From positions 1,054,001 through 1,118,000 of the forward strand of contig NZ_CP126260.1 of assembly GCF_003234365.2 (NCBI RefSeq): a stretch of 64,000 nucleotides of DNA, given 5' to 3'. Positions within the stretch are counted from its first letter, which is position 1; every line of letters starts with the position of its first letter. The DNA comes from Curtobacterium sp. MCJR17_020 (GTDB taxonomy: Bacteria; Actinomycetota; Actinomycetes; Actinomycetales; Microbacteriaceae). This document shows positions 16,201 to 25,287 of this stretch, piece after piece. The translations under genes were made by a program, and so were the position numbers. The notes below the pieces were generated by a model that was not told where the DNA came from, ran no database searches, and was given only the letters and a program-made list of their open reading frames with translations.

Positions 16201-16932
16201 ATGACCACCCGCATCGACGGCCGCCAGGCCGAGGAACACCGTCCCGTCACCATCGAGCGGGGGTGGAGCACGCAGGCCGAGGGCAGCGCGCTCATCTCGT
16301 TCGGCAACACCAAGGTGCTCTGCACCGCCTCGTTCACGAACGGTGTGCCCCGCTGGCTCGCCGGCAAGGGCACCGGCTGGGTCACCGCCGAGTACTCGAT
16401 GCTGCCGCGGTCGACGAACGAGCGCATGCAGCGCGAGTCGATCAAGGGCAAGGTCGGCGGCCGCACCCACGAGATCTCCCGGCTGATCGGACGTTCGCTC
16501 CGCGCCGTGGTCGACACGAAGGCCCTCGGCGAGAACACCCTGGTCATCGACTGCGACGTGCTGCAGGCCGACGGCGGCACCCGCACGGCGTCGATCACGG
16601 GCGCCTACGTGGCGATGGTCGACGCGATCGAGTGGGGCCGCGGCAAGGGCTTCATCGGCAAGAAGGCCACCCCGCTCACCGACAGCGTGCAGGCGATCTC
16701 GGTCGGCATCGTCACGGGCGAGCCGATGCTCGACCTGGCGTACACCGAGGACTCCGCCGCCGACACCGACATGAACATCGTCACGACCGGGTCGGGCAAG
16801 TTCATCGAGGTGCAGGGAACCGCCGAGCACGCGCCCTTCGACCGCGACGAGCTGAACGTCCTGCTCGACCTGGGCCTGGCCGGCAACCAGTCGCTCGCTG
16901 CGATCCAGAAGACCGTGCTGGGGCTGGCGTGA
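16201..16932 (+). CDS. rph: ribonuclease PH
   Basis: This 243-residue phosphorolytic exoribonuclease trims tRNA 3' ends. The conserved ALISFGNTKVLCTAS, GWVTAEYSMLPRST, GRSLRAVVD and CDVLQADGGTRTASITG blocks are intact, and the length is normal for the family. The ATG at 16201 follows GAAAGGA with good spacing. Its stop codon overlaps the GTG of rdgB (GTGA), so the two are translationally coupled. The upstream gap contains a CGCGCCTCCAGGCC fragment resembling the GGAGGCC palindrome family. Confidence 0.96.
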   Translation: MTTRIDGRQAEEHRPVTIERGWSTQAEGSALISFGNTKVLCTASFTNGVPRWLAGKGTGWVTAEYSMLPRSTNERMQRESIKGKVGGRTHEISRLIGRSLRAVVDTKALGENTLVIDCDVLQADGGTRTASITGAYVAMVDAIEWGRGKGFIGKKATPLTDSVQAISVGIVTGEPMLDLAYTEDSAADTDMNIVTTGSGKFIEVQGTAEHAPFDRDELNVLLDLGLAGNQSLAAIQKTVLGLA

Positions 16933-17519
16933 GCGGCACCGTCGTCCTGGCCACCCACAACCAGGGCAAGGTCGTGGAACTGCGCGAGATCCTCGGGTCG
17001 GCACTGGGCGAGGGTGTCGAGCTAGTCGGCTACGACGGCCCCGAGCCGGTCGAGGACGGCGACACCTACGCCGCGAACGCCCTGATCAAGGCCCGTGCCG
17101 CGGTCGCCCACACCGGACTGCCGGCGCTCGCCGACGACTCCGGCATCGCGGTCGACGCGCTCGACGGCGCCCCGGGCATCCACTCGGCGCGGTACGCGGG
17201 CACCCGGTCGGACGCCGACAACATCGCGCTGCTGCTGCAGAACCTCGACGGCGTCGTGGAGCGCACCGCCGCCTTCGTGTGCGCGGCCGCGTTCGTCACG
17301 CCCGACGGGTTCGAGCACGTGGTCGAGGCGGTGTGGAACGGCGAGGTGCTGACCGCGCCGGTCGGCGACGGCGGACACGGCTACGACCCGGTGTTCCGGC
17401 CCGACGACGCCGACCGGTCGTCGGCCGAGCTCACCCGCGACGAGAAGAACGCCCTGTCGCACCGCAGCAAGGCGTTCCGGGGCATCGCGCCGGTCGTGCG
17501 GGAGCACTTCGGGCTCTGA
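16929..17519 (+). CDS. rdgB: RdgB/HAM1 non-canonical purine NTP pyrophosphatase
   Basis: This 196-residue house-cleaning enzyme hydrolyses dITP and XTP to monophosphates. Family signatures are VLATHNQGKVVELREIL at the N-terminus, ALADDSGIAVDALDGAPGIHSARYAG in the middle and GHGYDPVF plus SHRSKAF near the end, the substrate-base contacts. The GTG at 16929 overlaps the rph stop. The gene closes the murI-rph-rdgB run and is followed by a bidirectional hairpin shared with the convergent DedA gene. Confidence 0.95.
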   Translation: MSGTVVLATHNQGKVVELREILGSALGEGVELVGYDGPEPVEDGDTYAANALIKARAAVAHTGLPALADDSGIAVDALDGAPGIHSARYAGTRSDADNIALLLQNLDGVVERTAAFVCAAAFVTPDGFEHVVEAVWNGEVLTAPVGDGGHGYDPVFRPDDADRSSAELTRDEKNALSHRSKAFRGIAPVVREHFGL

Positions 17520-17538
17520 ACCGCCCACCCGCGACGAG

Positions 17539-17570
17539 GACAGGCCCACACCGAACGGTGTGGGCCTGTC
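17539..17570. terminator. bidirectional terminator hairpin
   Basis: GACAGGCCCACACC (17539-17552) pairs perfectly with GGTGTGGGCCTGTC (17557-17570) over a GAAC tetraloop, between the convergent rdgB and DedA genes. Confidence 0.88.
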
Positions 17571-17589
17571 GCGTCCGGTCCGGCGACAG

Positions 17590-18291
17590 CTACAGCTGCG
17601 GGTCGACGGCCGTCGACTCGGCCTGGTGCTCGTGCTTCTTCGCCTTGCGGGCGTTCCGGATGTAGGTCAGCGCCATCGGCACGACGGTCACGACGACCGC
17701 GGCCAGCAGGATGATGTCGATGTACTCGCGCACGATGTGGGCGACGAACGGGATGTGCCCGATGAAGTACCCGAGGAACGTCACGCCGACGCCCCAGACG
17801 ACGGCGCCGATCGCGTTGTAGAGCGAGTACTTCTTGTAGTCCATGCGGCCGACGCCGGCGGCGATCGGCGCGAAGGTGCGGACGACCGGCACGAAGCGCG
17901 CCAGGATCACCGCGAGCGGACCGAACCGGTGGAAGAACGCGTTGGTCCGCTCGACGTTCGCCTTGGAGAACAGACCGCTCTCCTTGCGCTCGAAGATCGG
18001 CGGACCGGCCTTCTTGCCGATGTAGTACCCGAGCTCTCCGCCGAGGAACGCCGCGGCGCCGATCATCAGGGCAGCGACCCAGATCGGGATGCCGCCGATC
18101 TCGCCGCCCCGGTCGAACGCGAACAGGCCGGTGATGACGAGCAGGCTGTCGCCCGGGAAGACGAAGCCGATCAGCAGGCCGGTCTCGGCGAAGACGATCG
18201 CGCAGACGACGAGCACGGCGACGGCCCCGAAGTGGTCGAGGATGTACTGCGGATCCAGCCATGGGATCAGGGCGAGTGCGACGGAGTGCAT
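17590..18291 (-). CDS. DedA family integral membrane protein
   Basis: This 233-residue protein of the DedA/SNARE-associated family has four to five hydrophobic segments. It shows the family block FAETGLLIGFVFPGDSLL near residue 40 and RFVPVVRTFAPIAAGVGRM-type residues with the conserved G-R-F-x-P-x-x-R pattern (LARFVPVVRTFAP). Members act in membrane homeostasis, and some recycle undecaprenyl phosphate or other lipids. The C-terminus is a Lys/His/Glu-rich cytoplasmic tail. The ATG at 18291 follows GGAAGAGA. It is a single gene between rdgB and tRNA-Leu. Confidence 0.92.
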   Translation of the reverse strand: MHSVALALIPWLDPQYILDHFGAVAVLVVCAIVFAETGLLIGFVFPGDSLLVITGLFAFDRGGEIGGIPIWVAALMIGAAAFLGGELGYYIGKKAGPPIFERKESGLFSKANVERTNAFFHRFGPLAVILARFVPVVRTFAPIAAGVGRMDYKKYSLYNAIGAVVWGVGVTFLGYFIGHIPFVAHIVREYIDIILLAAVVVTVVPMALTYIRNARKAKKHEHQAESTAVDPQL

Positions 18292-18409
18292 GTCTCTTCC
18301 GGTCGTGCAGATGCGGTGACGGGAGGGTCACCCGCACGACGAGGGTACCGTCCGCGCGTGACCGGAACGTCCCTCGGTGGTATGAGATGCGCGAGCACGC
18401 AACGGTCGG

Positions 18410-18490
18410 TGCGGAAGGAGGGACTCGAACCCTCACGCCTGGGGCACAGGAACCTAAATCCTGCGTGTCTACCGATTCCACCACTCCCGC
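18410..18490 (-). tRNA. tRNA-Leu (anticodon UAG)
   Basis: The minus strand folds as a class II tRNA. Acceptor GCGGGAG pairs with CTTCCGC (one G-U), the anticodon stem CAGGA/TCCTG encloses TTTAGGT with UAG at 34-36, and the T arm is GAGGG-TTCGAGT-CCCTC. A short extra arm lies between them. The discriminator is A; the 3' CCA is not encoded (ACCG follows). No duplicated 3' end was seen nearby, so there is no sign of an integrated element. Confidence 0.95.
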
Positions 18491-18500
18491 GAGCAGCGGC

Positions 18501-18506
18501 AGTCTA
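18501..18506 (-). promoter_or_regulatory. candidate -10 box (TAGACT) of tRNA-Leu
   Basis: TAGACT on the minus strand ends 10 bases before the tRNA 5' end. Confidence 0.45.
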
Positions 18507-18568
18507 CCGAGCGGTCCCTGGTCGGCGGACGCGCGCCGGGCCTCCAGGCCGTGCGCCGGACGTGATGT

Positions 18569-18630
18569 GGTGCGAGGTACCGGACGTGGTGCGGGGCGGC
18601 TCGAGTGCCACCGAGTACGGAACCTCGCAC
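18569..18630. repeat. 63-nt inverted-repeat element, copy A
   Basis: It begins GGTGCGAGGTACCGG and ends GAGTACGGAACCTCGCAC. Copies B (45302-45364) and C (47940-48002) have the same length, arms and internal GTGCGGGGCG-like motif. It lies downstream of the MFS gene and probably acts as its terminator. Confidence 0.8.
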
Positions 18631-18680
18631 GGGACGACAGCGCGGCGCGGCGCGGCGCGCGCGACAGCGCAGCGCGCGCG

Positions 18681-19973
18681 TCAGCGGAGCTGCCGCGGCA
18701 GGTACCGCGGCACGTACCGCAGCAGCACACCGGCACCGATCAGGCCGAGCACGCCCATCACACCGCTGGCCACCGCGATCGTCGCGACGGCCGTCACACC
18801 GGAGATCACGAGCGGTGCCGCTGCCGACCCGAAGTCGCCGGTGAACCGCCAGGCTCCGAGGAACGGCGCCGGGTCGTCGCGCGGGGCGAGGTCGGCGCCG
18901 AGCGTCATGAGGATGCCGGAGCCGACGCCGTTGGCGAGCGACATCCCCATCGCGATCCCGACGAACCAGCCGACCCGCGCGTCGAGGTGCCCGCTCCACG
19001 CGAGCAGGAAGTAGCTGATGCTCAACCCGAGCATGCAGGGGAGTGCGCTCGCCAACCGCCCCCAGCGGTCCATGATCTGGCCGCTCGTGTAGAACAGCGC
19101 GAAGTCGACGGCACCGGCGATGCCGATGATCAGAGCGGCCGTCGAGTCGTCCAGCCCGACACTGACCGCCCACAGCGGCAGGATCACCTGGCGCCCGGCA
19201 CGCATCGCGCCGATGAGCGCGGCGCCGCTGCCGAGCCGCAGCAGCACAGCCCGGTTCGTGCGTAGGGTCCGGAAGAGGCCGTGTGCCTCCTTGCCGACGA
19301 AGACCGCTCCGGTGTCGGTGGACGGCTCCGTCACGCCGGTCGCGTCCGACCCCGACCGGGAGGCCCGTGGTGGCAACCGCAGACCGCGTGCGCCCGTCGC
19401 GGGGTCGCGCAGCACCAGGAGCACGGTCGCCGCCGCCAGGCAGCACACGACGTGGATCCAGAAGGCGCTCGCGGTGGTGCCGGTCAGGTGGATCACGCCG
19501 GCGGCGAGGAACGGCCCGACGAAGTACCCGAAGCGGAAGACCCCGCCCAGGCTCGACAGCGCCCGGGCACGGATGCGGACTGGGATCGCTGTGGTCATGT
19601 AGGCATGCCGTGCCAGGGCGAACACCGCGGTCGAGACGCCGACCAGGAACACCCCGAGCGCGAGCACCCACGCGTTCGCCGCGGTCGTGCAGACGACGAG
19701 GCCGCCGACCGACACCAGGGCGGCGCCGATCATCGCGTTCCGCTCGCCGATCCGCGCGACGACGATGCCCGACGGCACGTCGCCGATGAGTTCGCCGACC
19801 AGGATGAGCGACGCGACGAAGCCCGCGAACGCCAGGGTCGCGCCGAGGGAGTCCGCGGCGATCGGGATGATCGGGATGATCGCGCCCTCGCCGATGGCGA
19901 AGAGCGCCGCGGGCAGGAACCCGGACAACAGGACGGACCGGAAGTCGAATGAGTCGTTCCCCGTCGTGGCCAT
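18681..19973 (-). CDS. major facilitator superfamily transporter
   Basis: This 430-residue permease has about twelve membrane helices. The N-terminal half has the MFS loop GELIGDVPSGIVVARIGERNAM (motif A-like, D/G and R conserved) and RARALSSLGGVFRFG; the two halves are joined by a loop near residues 200-235. That loop contains LRLPPRASRSGS, encoded by a GGGAGGCCCGTGG palindrome fragment (19354-19370). The substrate is unknown; drug or metabolite efflux is the usual role. It is divergent from mnmA, with 56 bases between starts. A TACCGT box lies 10 bases before the ATG. Confidence 0.88.
   Translation of the reverse strand: MATTGNDSFDFRSVLLSGFLPAALFAIGEGAIIPIIPIAADSLGATLAFAGFVASLILVGELIGDVPSGIVVARIGERNAMIGAALVSVGGLVVCTTAANAWVLALGVFLVGVSTAVFALARHAYMTTAIPVRIRARALSSLGGVFRFGYFVGPFLAAGVIHLTGTTASAFWIHVVCCLAAATVLLVLRDPATGARGLRLPPRASRSGSDATGVTEPSTDTGAVFVGKEAHGLFRTLRTNRAVLLRLGSGAALIGAMRAGRQVILPLWAVSVGLDDSTAALIIGIAGAVDFALFYTSGQIMDRWGRLASALPCMLGLSISYFLLAWSGHLDARVGWFVGIAMGMSLANGVGSGILMTLGADLAPRDDPAPFLGAWRFTGDFGSAAAPLVISGVTAVATIAVASGVMGVLGLIGAGVLLRYVPRYLPRQLR
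19354..19370. repeat. GGGAGGCCCGTG motif inside MFS coding sequence
   Basis: GACCGGGAGGCCCGTGG matches the left arm of the hairpins at 13891 and 49371. It lies in the central cytoplasmic loop of the transporter, a region free to vary. Confidence 0.6.
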
Positions 19974-20017
19974 CGCTCGACCAACGGTACGCCAGCGGTA
20001 CGGGTTCGTCGGCGGGT

Positions 20018-20023
20018 TACCCT
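20018..20023 (+). promoter_or_regulatory. -10 box TACCCT, leaderless start of mnmA
   Basis: TACCCT, six bases (GGAGGC), then the ATG at 20030. The GGAGG is too close to the ATG to act as a ribosome site, so leaderless initiation is the simpler reading. Confidence 0.45.
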
Positions 20024-20029
20024 GGAGGC

Positions 20030-21136
20030 ATGCGTGTTCTGGCGGCGATGAGCGGTGGGGTCGACTCGGCGGTGGCTGCTGCCCGGGCGGTCGACGCCGG
20101 GCACGACGTGGTCGGCGTGCACCTGGCGTTGAGCCGGATGCCGGGCACGCTCCGCACCGGCAGTCGCGGGTGCTGCACGATCGAGGACTCGATGGACGCC
20201 CAGCGCGCCGCGTCCGCCCTCGGCATCCCCTACTACGTGTGGGACTTCTCGGCCCGGTTCAAGGAGGACGTCGTCGACGACTTCGTCGCCGAGTACCAGG
20301 CCGGCCGCACCCCGAACCCCTGCATGCGGTGCAACGAGCGCATCAAGTTCGCCGCCCTGCTCGAGAAGGCGCTGGCCCTGGGCTTCGACGCCGTCGCGAC
20401 CGGGCACTACGCCTCGATCGTCACCGGCCCGGACGGCGCACGCGAACTCCACCGTTCGGCCGCGTGGGCGAAGGACCAGTCCTACGTGCTCGGGGTCCTG
20501 ACCGCCGAGCAGCTGCAGCACGCGATGTTCCCGCTCGGGGCGACCCCGTCGAAGGACGAGGTCCGGGCCGAGGCCGCCGAGCGCGGGCTGACGGTCGCGC
20601 AGAAGCCCGACTCCTACGACATCTGCTTCATCCCGGACGGCGACACCCGCGGCTGGCTCGCGGACCGCGTCGGCAGCGAGACCGGCGACGTCGTCGAGCG
20701 CGACGGCACCGTCGTCGGTTCCCACGACGGCGCGCACGGCTACACGGTCGGGCAGCGCCGCGGACTGTCGCTCGGGCGCCCCGCCGCCGACGGCAAGCCC
20801 CGGTTCGTGCTCGAGATCCGCCCGAAGGACAACACCGTCGTGGTCGGCCCGAAGGAGGCCCTGGCCGTGTCGTCGATGTCGGGCTCCCGGTTCACGTGGG
20901 CCGGCACCGCACCGGCCGAGCCGCAGACACCGTTCGCGTGCGACGTGCAGATCCGGGCGCACGCCGACCCGGTGCCGGCGACCGCGCGGGTGCAGGACGA
21001 CGTGCTCGTGATCGACGTCGACGAGCCGCTGCACGGGGTCGCCCCCGGCCAGACGGCCGTGGTCTACGTCGGCACCCGGGTGCTCGGACAGTGCACGATC
21101 GACAGCACCGTCAGCGCCGTCCCCGTCGGCGCCTGA
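20030..21136 (+). CDS. mnmA: tRNA-specific 2-thiouridylase
   Basis: This 368-residue enzyme thiolates U34 of tRNAs for Lys, Glu and Gln. The ATP pyrophosphatase P-loop AMSGGVDSAVAA is at the N-terminus. The two catalytic cysteines are C98 in NPCMRCNERIKF and C199 in YDICFIPDGD, and GHYASI and HGYTVGQRRGL are the usual tRNA-binding blocks. Length and motifs are normal. It precedes ligA by 66 bases, where a weak hairpin (GACCGCC/GGCGGTG, 21137-21157) lies. Confidence 0.96.
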   Translation: MRVLAAMSGGVDSAVAAARAVDAGHDVVGVHLALSRMPGTLRTGSRGCCTIEDSMDAQRAASALGIPYYVWDFSARFKEDVVDDFVAEYQAGRTPNPCMRCNERIKFAALLEKALALGFDAVATGHYASIVTGPDGARELHRSAAWAKDQSYVLGVLTAEQLQHAMFPLGATPSKDEVRAEAAERGLTVAQKPDSYDICFIPDGDTRGWLADRVGSETGDVVERDGTVVGSHDGAHGYTVGQRRGLSLGRPAADGKPRFVLEIRPKDNTVVVGPKEALAVSSMSGSRFTWAGTAPAEPQTPFACDVQIRAHADPVPATARVQDDVLVIDVDEPLHGVAPGQTAVVYVGTRVLGQCTIDSTVSAVPVGA

Positions 21137-21202
21137 GACCGCCGCTCCCGGGCGGTGGGTCCGCTGCACGCGCCGTCGGTGGCACACGGTAGAACTGAGG
21201 GC

Positions 21203-23536
21203 ATGAGCGAGACCGACGCCACGTTCGAGACCATCGACCCCGACGGGCTCGACGCCGCCCAGGCCGGGCGTGAGGTCGACCGGCTGCGGGCCCGCATCAA
21301 CGAACTCCGGCAGGCGTACTACCAGGGTGACAACGGATCACCGGAAGCCGATGCCGACTACGACGTGCTCGTCCGCCGGCTCGACGCGATCGAACAGCGG
21401 TTCCCGGAGCTCCTGACCGAGGACAGCCCGACCCAGACGGTCGGCGGGCAGGCGCAGACCACGCAGTTCGCCCCGGTCGAGCACGCCGAGCGGATGCTCT
21501 CGCTCGACAACGTCTTCAGCCCCGACGAGCTCACCGAGTGGGCCGTCAAGGTGCAGCGCGACGCCGGCGCCGAGCGTGTCCGGTTCCTGACCGAGCTGAA
21601 GATCGACGGCCTCGCGATCAACCTGCGCTACGAGCACGGCCGCCTGGTGTCAGCGGCGACCCGTGGTGACGGTGTCGTGGGCGAGGACGTCACCGGCAAC
21701 GTCCGGACGATGGGCACGATCCCGGACCGGCTGGCGGCGACGGGCCACCCGCCCCTGGTCGAGGTCCGCGGCGAGATCTTCTTCCCGGTCGCCGAGTTCG
21801 ACGAGCTCAACGCGAACCAGCGCGAGGCGGGGGAGCGCGTCTTCGCCAACCCGCGCAACGCCGCCGCCGGGTCCCTCCGCCAGAAGGAAGAGGGCAAGTC
21901 CGAGGCGAAGCGTGCACTCATGGTCGACCGGCTCCGGCGGTTGCGGATGCTCGTGCACGGCATCGGCGCGTGGCCCGTGCGCGAGCTCGAGCAGGAGACC
22001 GACGTCCGCTCGCAGTCCGAGGTCTACGAGCTGCTCGAGACCTGGGGGCTGCCGACGAGCAGCCACTACCGGGTCTTCGACACCATCGACGAGGTGAACG
22101 CCTTCGTCCGCTCCACGGGCGACCGCCGTGCCTCGGTCGAGCACCAGATCGACGGCGTCGTCATCAAGGTCGACGACCTCGCCCTGCACGAAGAACTCGG
22201 CTCGACGTCTCGGGCGCCCCGGTGGGCGATCGCGTACAAGTACCCGCCGGAAGAAGTCCACACCGAGCTCGTCGACATCGTCGTCAGCGTCGGGCGGACC
22301 GGGCGTGCGACCCCGTTCGCGGTGATGGCCCCGGCCGAGGTCGCCGGGTCGGTCGTCCGCCAGGCCACCCTGCACAACCAGCAGGTGGTCAAGGCGAAGG
22401 GCGTCCTGATCGGCGACACCGTCGTGCTGCGGAAGGCCGGCGACGTCATCCCCGAGGTCCTGGGGCCGGTCGTCGACCTGCGTGACGGCACGGAGCGCGA
22501 GTTCGTGATGCCGACCCACTGCCCGGAGTGCGGCACCGAGCTCGCCCCCGCGAAGGAAGGCGACATCGACCTCCGCTGCCCGAACGCGAAGAGCTGCCCC
22601 GCGCAGGTCCGCGGTCGTGTCGAGCACATCGCATCGCGCGGCTCGCTCGACATCGAGGGCCTCGGCGAGGTCGCAGCCGCAGCGCTCACGCAGCCGCTGC
22701 ACCCGGAGACCCCGCCGCTCGTGACCGAGGCCGGGCTGTTCGACCTGACGATGCAGGACATCGTCCCGATCGAGGTGATCGTCCGCGACGCCGAGACCGG
22801 CATGGAGAAGGTCGACGACGCCGGTGCCCCGAAGCGCGTGACCCCGTTCAGCCGCGCGCGCAAGAAGACCGACCCGCCGTTCGACGCCGACGCCCGCGGG
22901 GCCGACTACACCGGTGAGCCGAGCCGCTACCCGTCGAAGAACGCGTTCGAGATGCTCGCGAACATCGACGCGGCGAGGACGAAGCCGCTCTGGCGCATCA
23001 TGGTCGGGCTGAGCATCCGCCACGTCGGACCGGTCGCGGCGCGGGCGCTCGCGAACCACTTCGGGTCGCTCGACCGGATCCGCAGCGCCTCGCGCGAGGA
23101 ACTCGCGGCGGTCGACGGGGTCGGCGGGATCATCGCCGACGCCCTGCTCGCGTGGTTCGAGGTCGACTGGCACCGCGAGATCATCGACCGCTGGACGTCG
23201 GCGGGCGTGCAGTTCACCATGCCGGACCACCCCGGACCCGGCGGCGCGGCGGTCGAGGGCGGTGTCCTGAGCGGCGTCACGGTCGTGGCGACCGGATCGC
23301 TCGAGGGGTACACGCGCGAGGGTGCGCTGGAGGCGATCATCACCGCCGGCGGCAAGGCGGCGTCGAGCGTCAGCAAGAAGACCGACTTCGTGGCCGCGGG
23401 TCCCGGGGCCGGGTCGAAGCTCACGAAGGCCGAGCAGCTGGGGCTCCGGATCATCGACGCCGAGCAGTTCCACCTGCTCGTGACCGAGGGGCCGAGCGCG
23501 CTCCCCGAGCCGGAGGTCACCGCGCCCGAGGGCTGA
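21203..23536 (+). CDS. ligA: NAD-dependent DNA ligase
   Basis: This 777-residue replicative ligase has, in order: the Ia domain, the adenylation domain with active-site K133 in ELKIDGLAI, the OB fold, a four-cysteine zinc finger (CPECG and CPNAKSC, about 437-472), helix-hairpin-helix repeats and a C-terminal BRCT domain (about 690-765). It is longer than the usual 670 residues because of an insertion of about 45-50 residues between the zinc finger and the HhH repeats (about 525-573, containing SRARKKTDPPFD), plus an N-terminal tail. The ATG at 21203 is chosen because the conserved helical start follows; a TAGAAC box lies 7 bases upstream. Confidence 0.96.
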   Translation: MSETDATFETIDPDGLDAAQAGREVDRLRARINELRQAYYQGDNGSPEADADYDVLVRRLDAIEQRFPELLTEDSPTQTVGGQAQTTQFAPVEHAERMLSLDNVFSPDELTEWAVKVQRDAGAERVRFLTELKIDGLAINLRYEHGRLVSAATRGDGVVGEDVTGNVRTMGTIPDRLAATGHPPLVEVRGEIFFPVAEFDELNANQREAGERVFANPRNAAAGSLRQKEEGKSEAKRALMVDRLRRLRMLVHGIGAWPVRELEQETDVRSQSEVYELLETWGLPTSSHYRVFDTIDEVNAFVRSTGDRRASVEHQIDGVVIKVDDLALHEELGSTSRAPRWAIAYKYPPEEVHTELVDIVVSVGRTGRATPFAVMAPAEVAGSVVRQATLHNQQVVKAKGVLIGDTVVLRKAGDVIPEVLGPVVDLRDGTEREFVMPTHCPECGTELAPAKEGDIDLRCPNAKSCPAQVRGRVEHIASRGSLDIEGLGEVAAAALTQPLHPETPPLVTEAGLFDLTMQDIVPIEVIVRDAETGMEKVDDAGAPKRVTPFSRARKKTDPPFDADARGADYTGEPSRYPSKNAFEMLANIDAARTKPLWRIMVGLSIRHVGPVAARALANHFGSLDRIRSASREELAAVDGVGGIIADALLAWFEVDWHREIIDRWTSAGVQFTMPDHPGPGGAAVEGGVLSGVTVVATGSLEGYTREGALEAIITAGGKAASSVSKKTDFVAAGPGAGSKLTKAEQLGLRIIDAEQFHLLVTEGPSALPEPEVTAPEG

Positions 23537-23649
23537 GCCGGGGCGCCGAGCACGCCGGCGACGCGGCCGCACGTAGCGGCGCGCCGTGCGACGCACCCAG
23601 TTCGGGGGACAAGTTGCATCGCGCATGACCGATCCTCGGGCATTCTCCT

Positions 23650-23655
23650 TACACT
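23650..23655 (+). promoter_or_regulatory. candidate -10 box (TACACT) for the hydrolase gene
   Basis: TACACT stands in the 182-base gap after ligA, about 64 bases before the TTG start. The rest of the gap shows no gene. Confidence 0.35.
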
Positions 23656-23718
23656 CGACAGAGCATCACCCGTCGTCTGCAGGGAGACGGCGGGACGGCC
23701 TTCCAGGGGGAGACCCGA

Positions 23719-25086
23719 TTGCTGCTCATCGCCGCGGCTCTGCTCACCGCCTCGATGCACTCGCTCGGAGTGGTCGAGGCCCCCGTCGCGCCCCCGACCC
23801 ATGCCGCCAGGGCCACCGTGACGGTCGCACTCGTCTCCGAGCGCCACACGGTGCCGCAGCCGGTCATGACCGGGGGACAGATCGACGTCGACACGGTCGC
23901 CGACGCGCACGGTCGGGCGTTCCTCGACGACCTCGGCGTCCTCGGCGCCGGTGACCTGCGCCGCGCCGCCGACGACCGCCGTGTCGTGGCGACCGCACAG
24001 GACGACCCGCCTGCGGCGCCCGTCGTCGCGCAGTGGTGGGCGGGACTCGGCGCCGACGAACAGGGCACGCTCCTGGTCCACGCGCCGTCGATCATCGGCA
24101 ACCTCGAGGGCGTGCCGTACGCCGTGCGCGACCGCGCGAACCGGTCGACCCTGACCGCCGGGCTCGCCGACCCCGACACCGGCGCCGCGCACGCCGCGAT
24201 GCTCGGTCAGGTGCGGGACTCGCTGCGGCGCGAACCCGGTGACCCGCAGCGGTTCCTCATCACGCTCGACACCCGGGCGGCGGGCCGAGCGGCGATCAGC
24301 ATCGGTGACCTCGACACCGCGGCAGACGTCACCGTCATCGTCCCCGGGATGTTCTTCACCGTGACCGGGCAGATGGCCGACTTCACGAACACCGCCAACG
24401 ACCTGGCGAGCGAACAAGCGACCCTCGCCCCGCTGGCCGCCGGTGGCTCCGGGGACGGGACGGGCGTCGCCGTCGTGGCGTGGATGGGCTACCGCACGCC
24501 CGACCTGTCGAACATCATGTCGCTCAGCCTCGCCGACTCCGGGGCGCAGCGACTCGAGCGCACCGTCGACGGCCTGCGGCAGATCCGCGACGGCGACCAG
24601 CCCCGGCTGAACATCGTGGCGCACTCGTACGGGTCGACGATGGCGCTCATGGCGCTCGCCTCGGGACGGATGAGCGCCGACACCCTCACCGTGCTCGGGT
24701 CACCGGGCAGCGACGTCCGGTCGGCGGCGGACCTGGACGTCGCCTCGGACGAGGTGTTCGTCGGTGTCGCGCACAGCGATCCGATCGCGGGGTCCGGGTA
24801 CTACGGCACGGACCCGGGCGGTTCGGCGTTCGGCGCCACCGTGATGAACCTGGCCGGCGGTGCCGATGCGCTGGCCGCCGGGGAGCTGTTCCGTCGTCCG
24901 GTCGGGCACAACGACTACCTCAAGCCGGGCACCGCATCGTTGCACGACGTCGCCCTGATCGGCATCGGCCGTGGTGACCTCGTCCGCGAGCAGGTCCGAC
25001 GCGGCAGCACCGGTGACGACGGTGTCGTCGGTGCGTCGGTCGACATGTACCTGGTCCGCCCGCAGGACCTGCAGCCGCGCGACTGA
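23719..25086 (+). CDS. secreted alpha/beta hydrolase (DUF1023-like)
   Basis: This is a 455-residue protein with a hydrophobic N-terminal segment of about 15 residues that looks like a signal or anchor. The C-terminal half is an alpha/beta hydrolase of the actinobacterial DUF1023 type: VVAWMGYRTPD, then IVAHSYGSTMA with the nucleophile Ser in a H-S-Y-G-S elbow, TVLGSPGSD, and a late GHNDYLKP that may hold the catalytic His. The substrate is unknown. The start is a TTG at 23719, chosen because AGGGGGAGA lies 6 bases upstream and no ATG or GTG precedes the signal. The gene stands alone. Confidence 0.8.
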   Translation: MLLIAAALLTASMHSLGVVEAPVAPPTHAARATVTVALVSERHTVPQPVMTGGQIDVDTVADAHGRAFLDDLGVLGAGDLRRAADDRRVVATAQDDPPAAPVVAQWWAGLGADEQGTLLVHAPSIIGNLEGVPYAVRDRANRSTLTAGLADPDTGAAHAAMLGQVRDSLRREPGDPQRFLITLDTRAAGRAAISIGDLDTAADVTVIVPGMFFTVTGQMADFTNTANDLASEQATLAPLAAGGSGDGTGVAVVAWMGYRTPDLSNIMSLSLADSGAQRLERTVDGLRQIRDGDQPRLNIVAHSYGSTMALMALASGRMSADTLTVLGSPGSDVRSAADLDVASDEVFVGVAHSDPIAGSGYYGTDPGGSAFGATVMNLAGGADALAAGELFRRPVGHNDYLKPGTASLHDVALIGIGRGDLVREQVRRGSTGDDGVVGASVDMYLVRPQDLQPRD

Positions 25087-25135
25087 CGGGGTGAGGCCCT
25101 GGGCGTGACCGGATCGTGACCGGTGGCCGACGTGC

Positions 25136-25175
25136 CGGGGCCGCACCGGGCCTCCCGGCCGGATCCGCGGCCCCG
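25136..25175. terminator. GC-rich inverted repeat after the hydrolase gene
   Basis: CGGGGCCGC (25136-25144) pairs with GCGGCCCCG (25167-25175); the interior holds a GGGCCTCCCGG fragment of the palindrome family. Confidence 0.5.
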
Positions 25176-25274
25176 CGCGGATCGCGACCCGCGACAGGTG
25201 TTGCCTGAGCGGCAACCTGAGCGACGGCGCAGCCTCAGTCGGTTCCACGGCAGAACCAGTACAGCCCGCCTCCC

Positions 25275-25280
25275 TACGGT
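25275..25280 (+). promoter_or_regulatory. -10 box TACGGT, leaderless start of the PBP gene
   Basis: TACGGT, seven bases, then the ATG at 25288. Confidence 0.45.
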
Positions 25281-25287
25281 TCGGGGC

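Noticed and set aside
18410..18490. A tRNA attachment site for a genomic island at tRNA-Leu.
   Set aside because: No repeated copy of the tRNA 3' end and no integrase gene is seen in the window; both flanks are ordinary genes.
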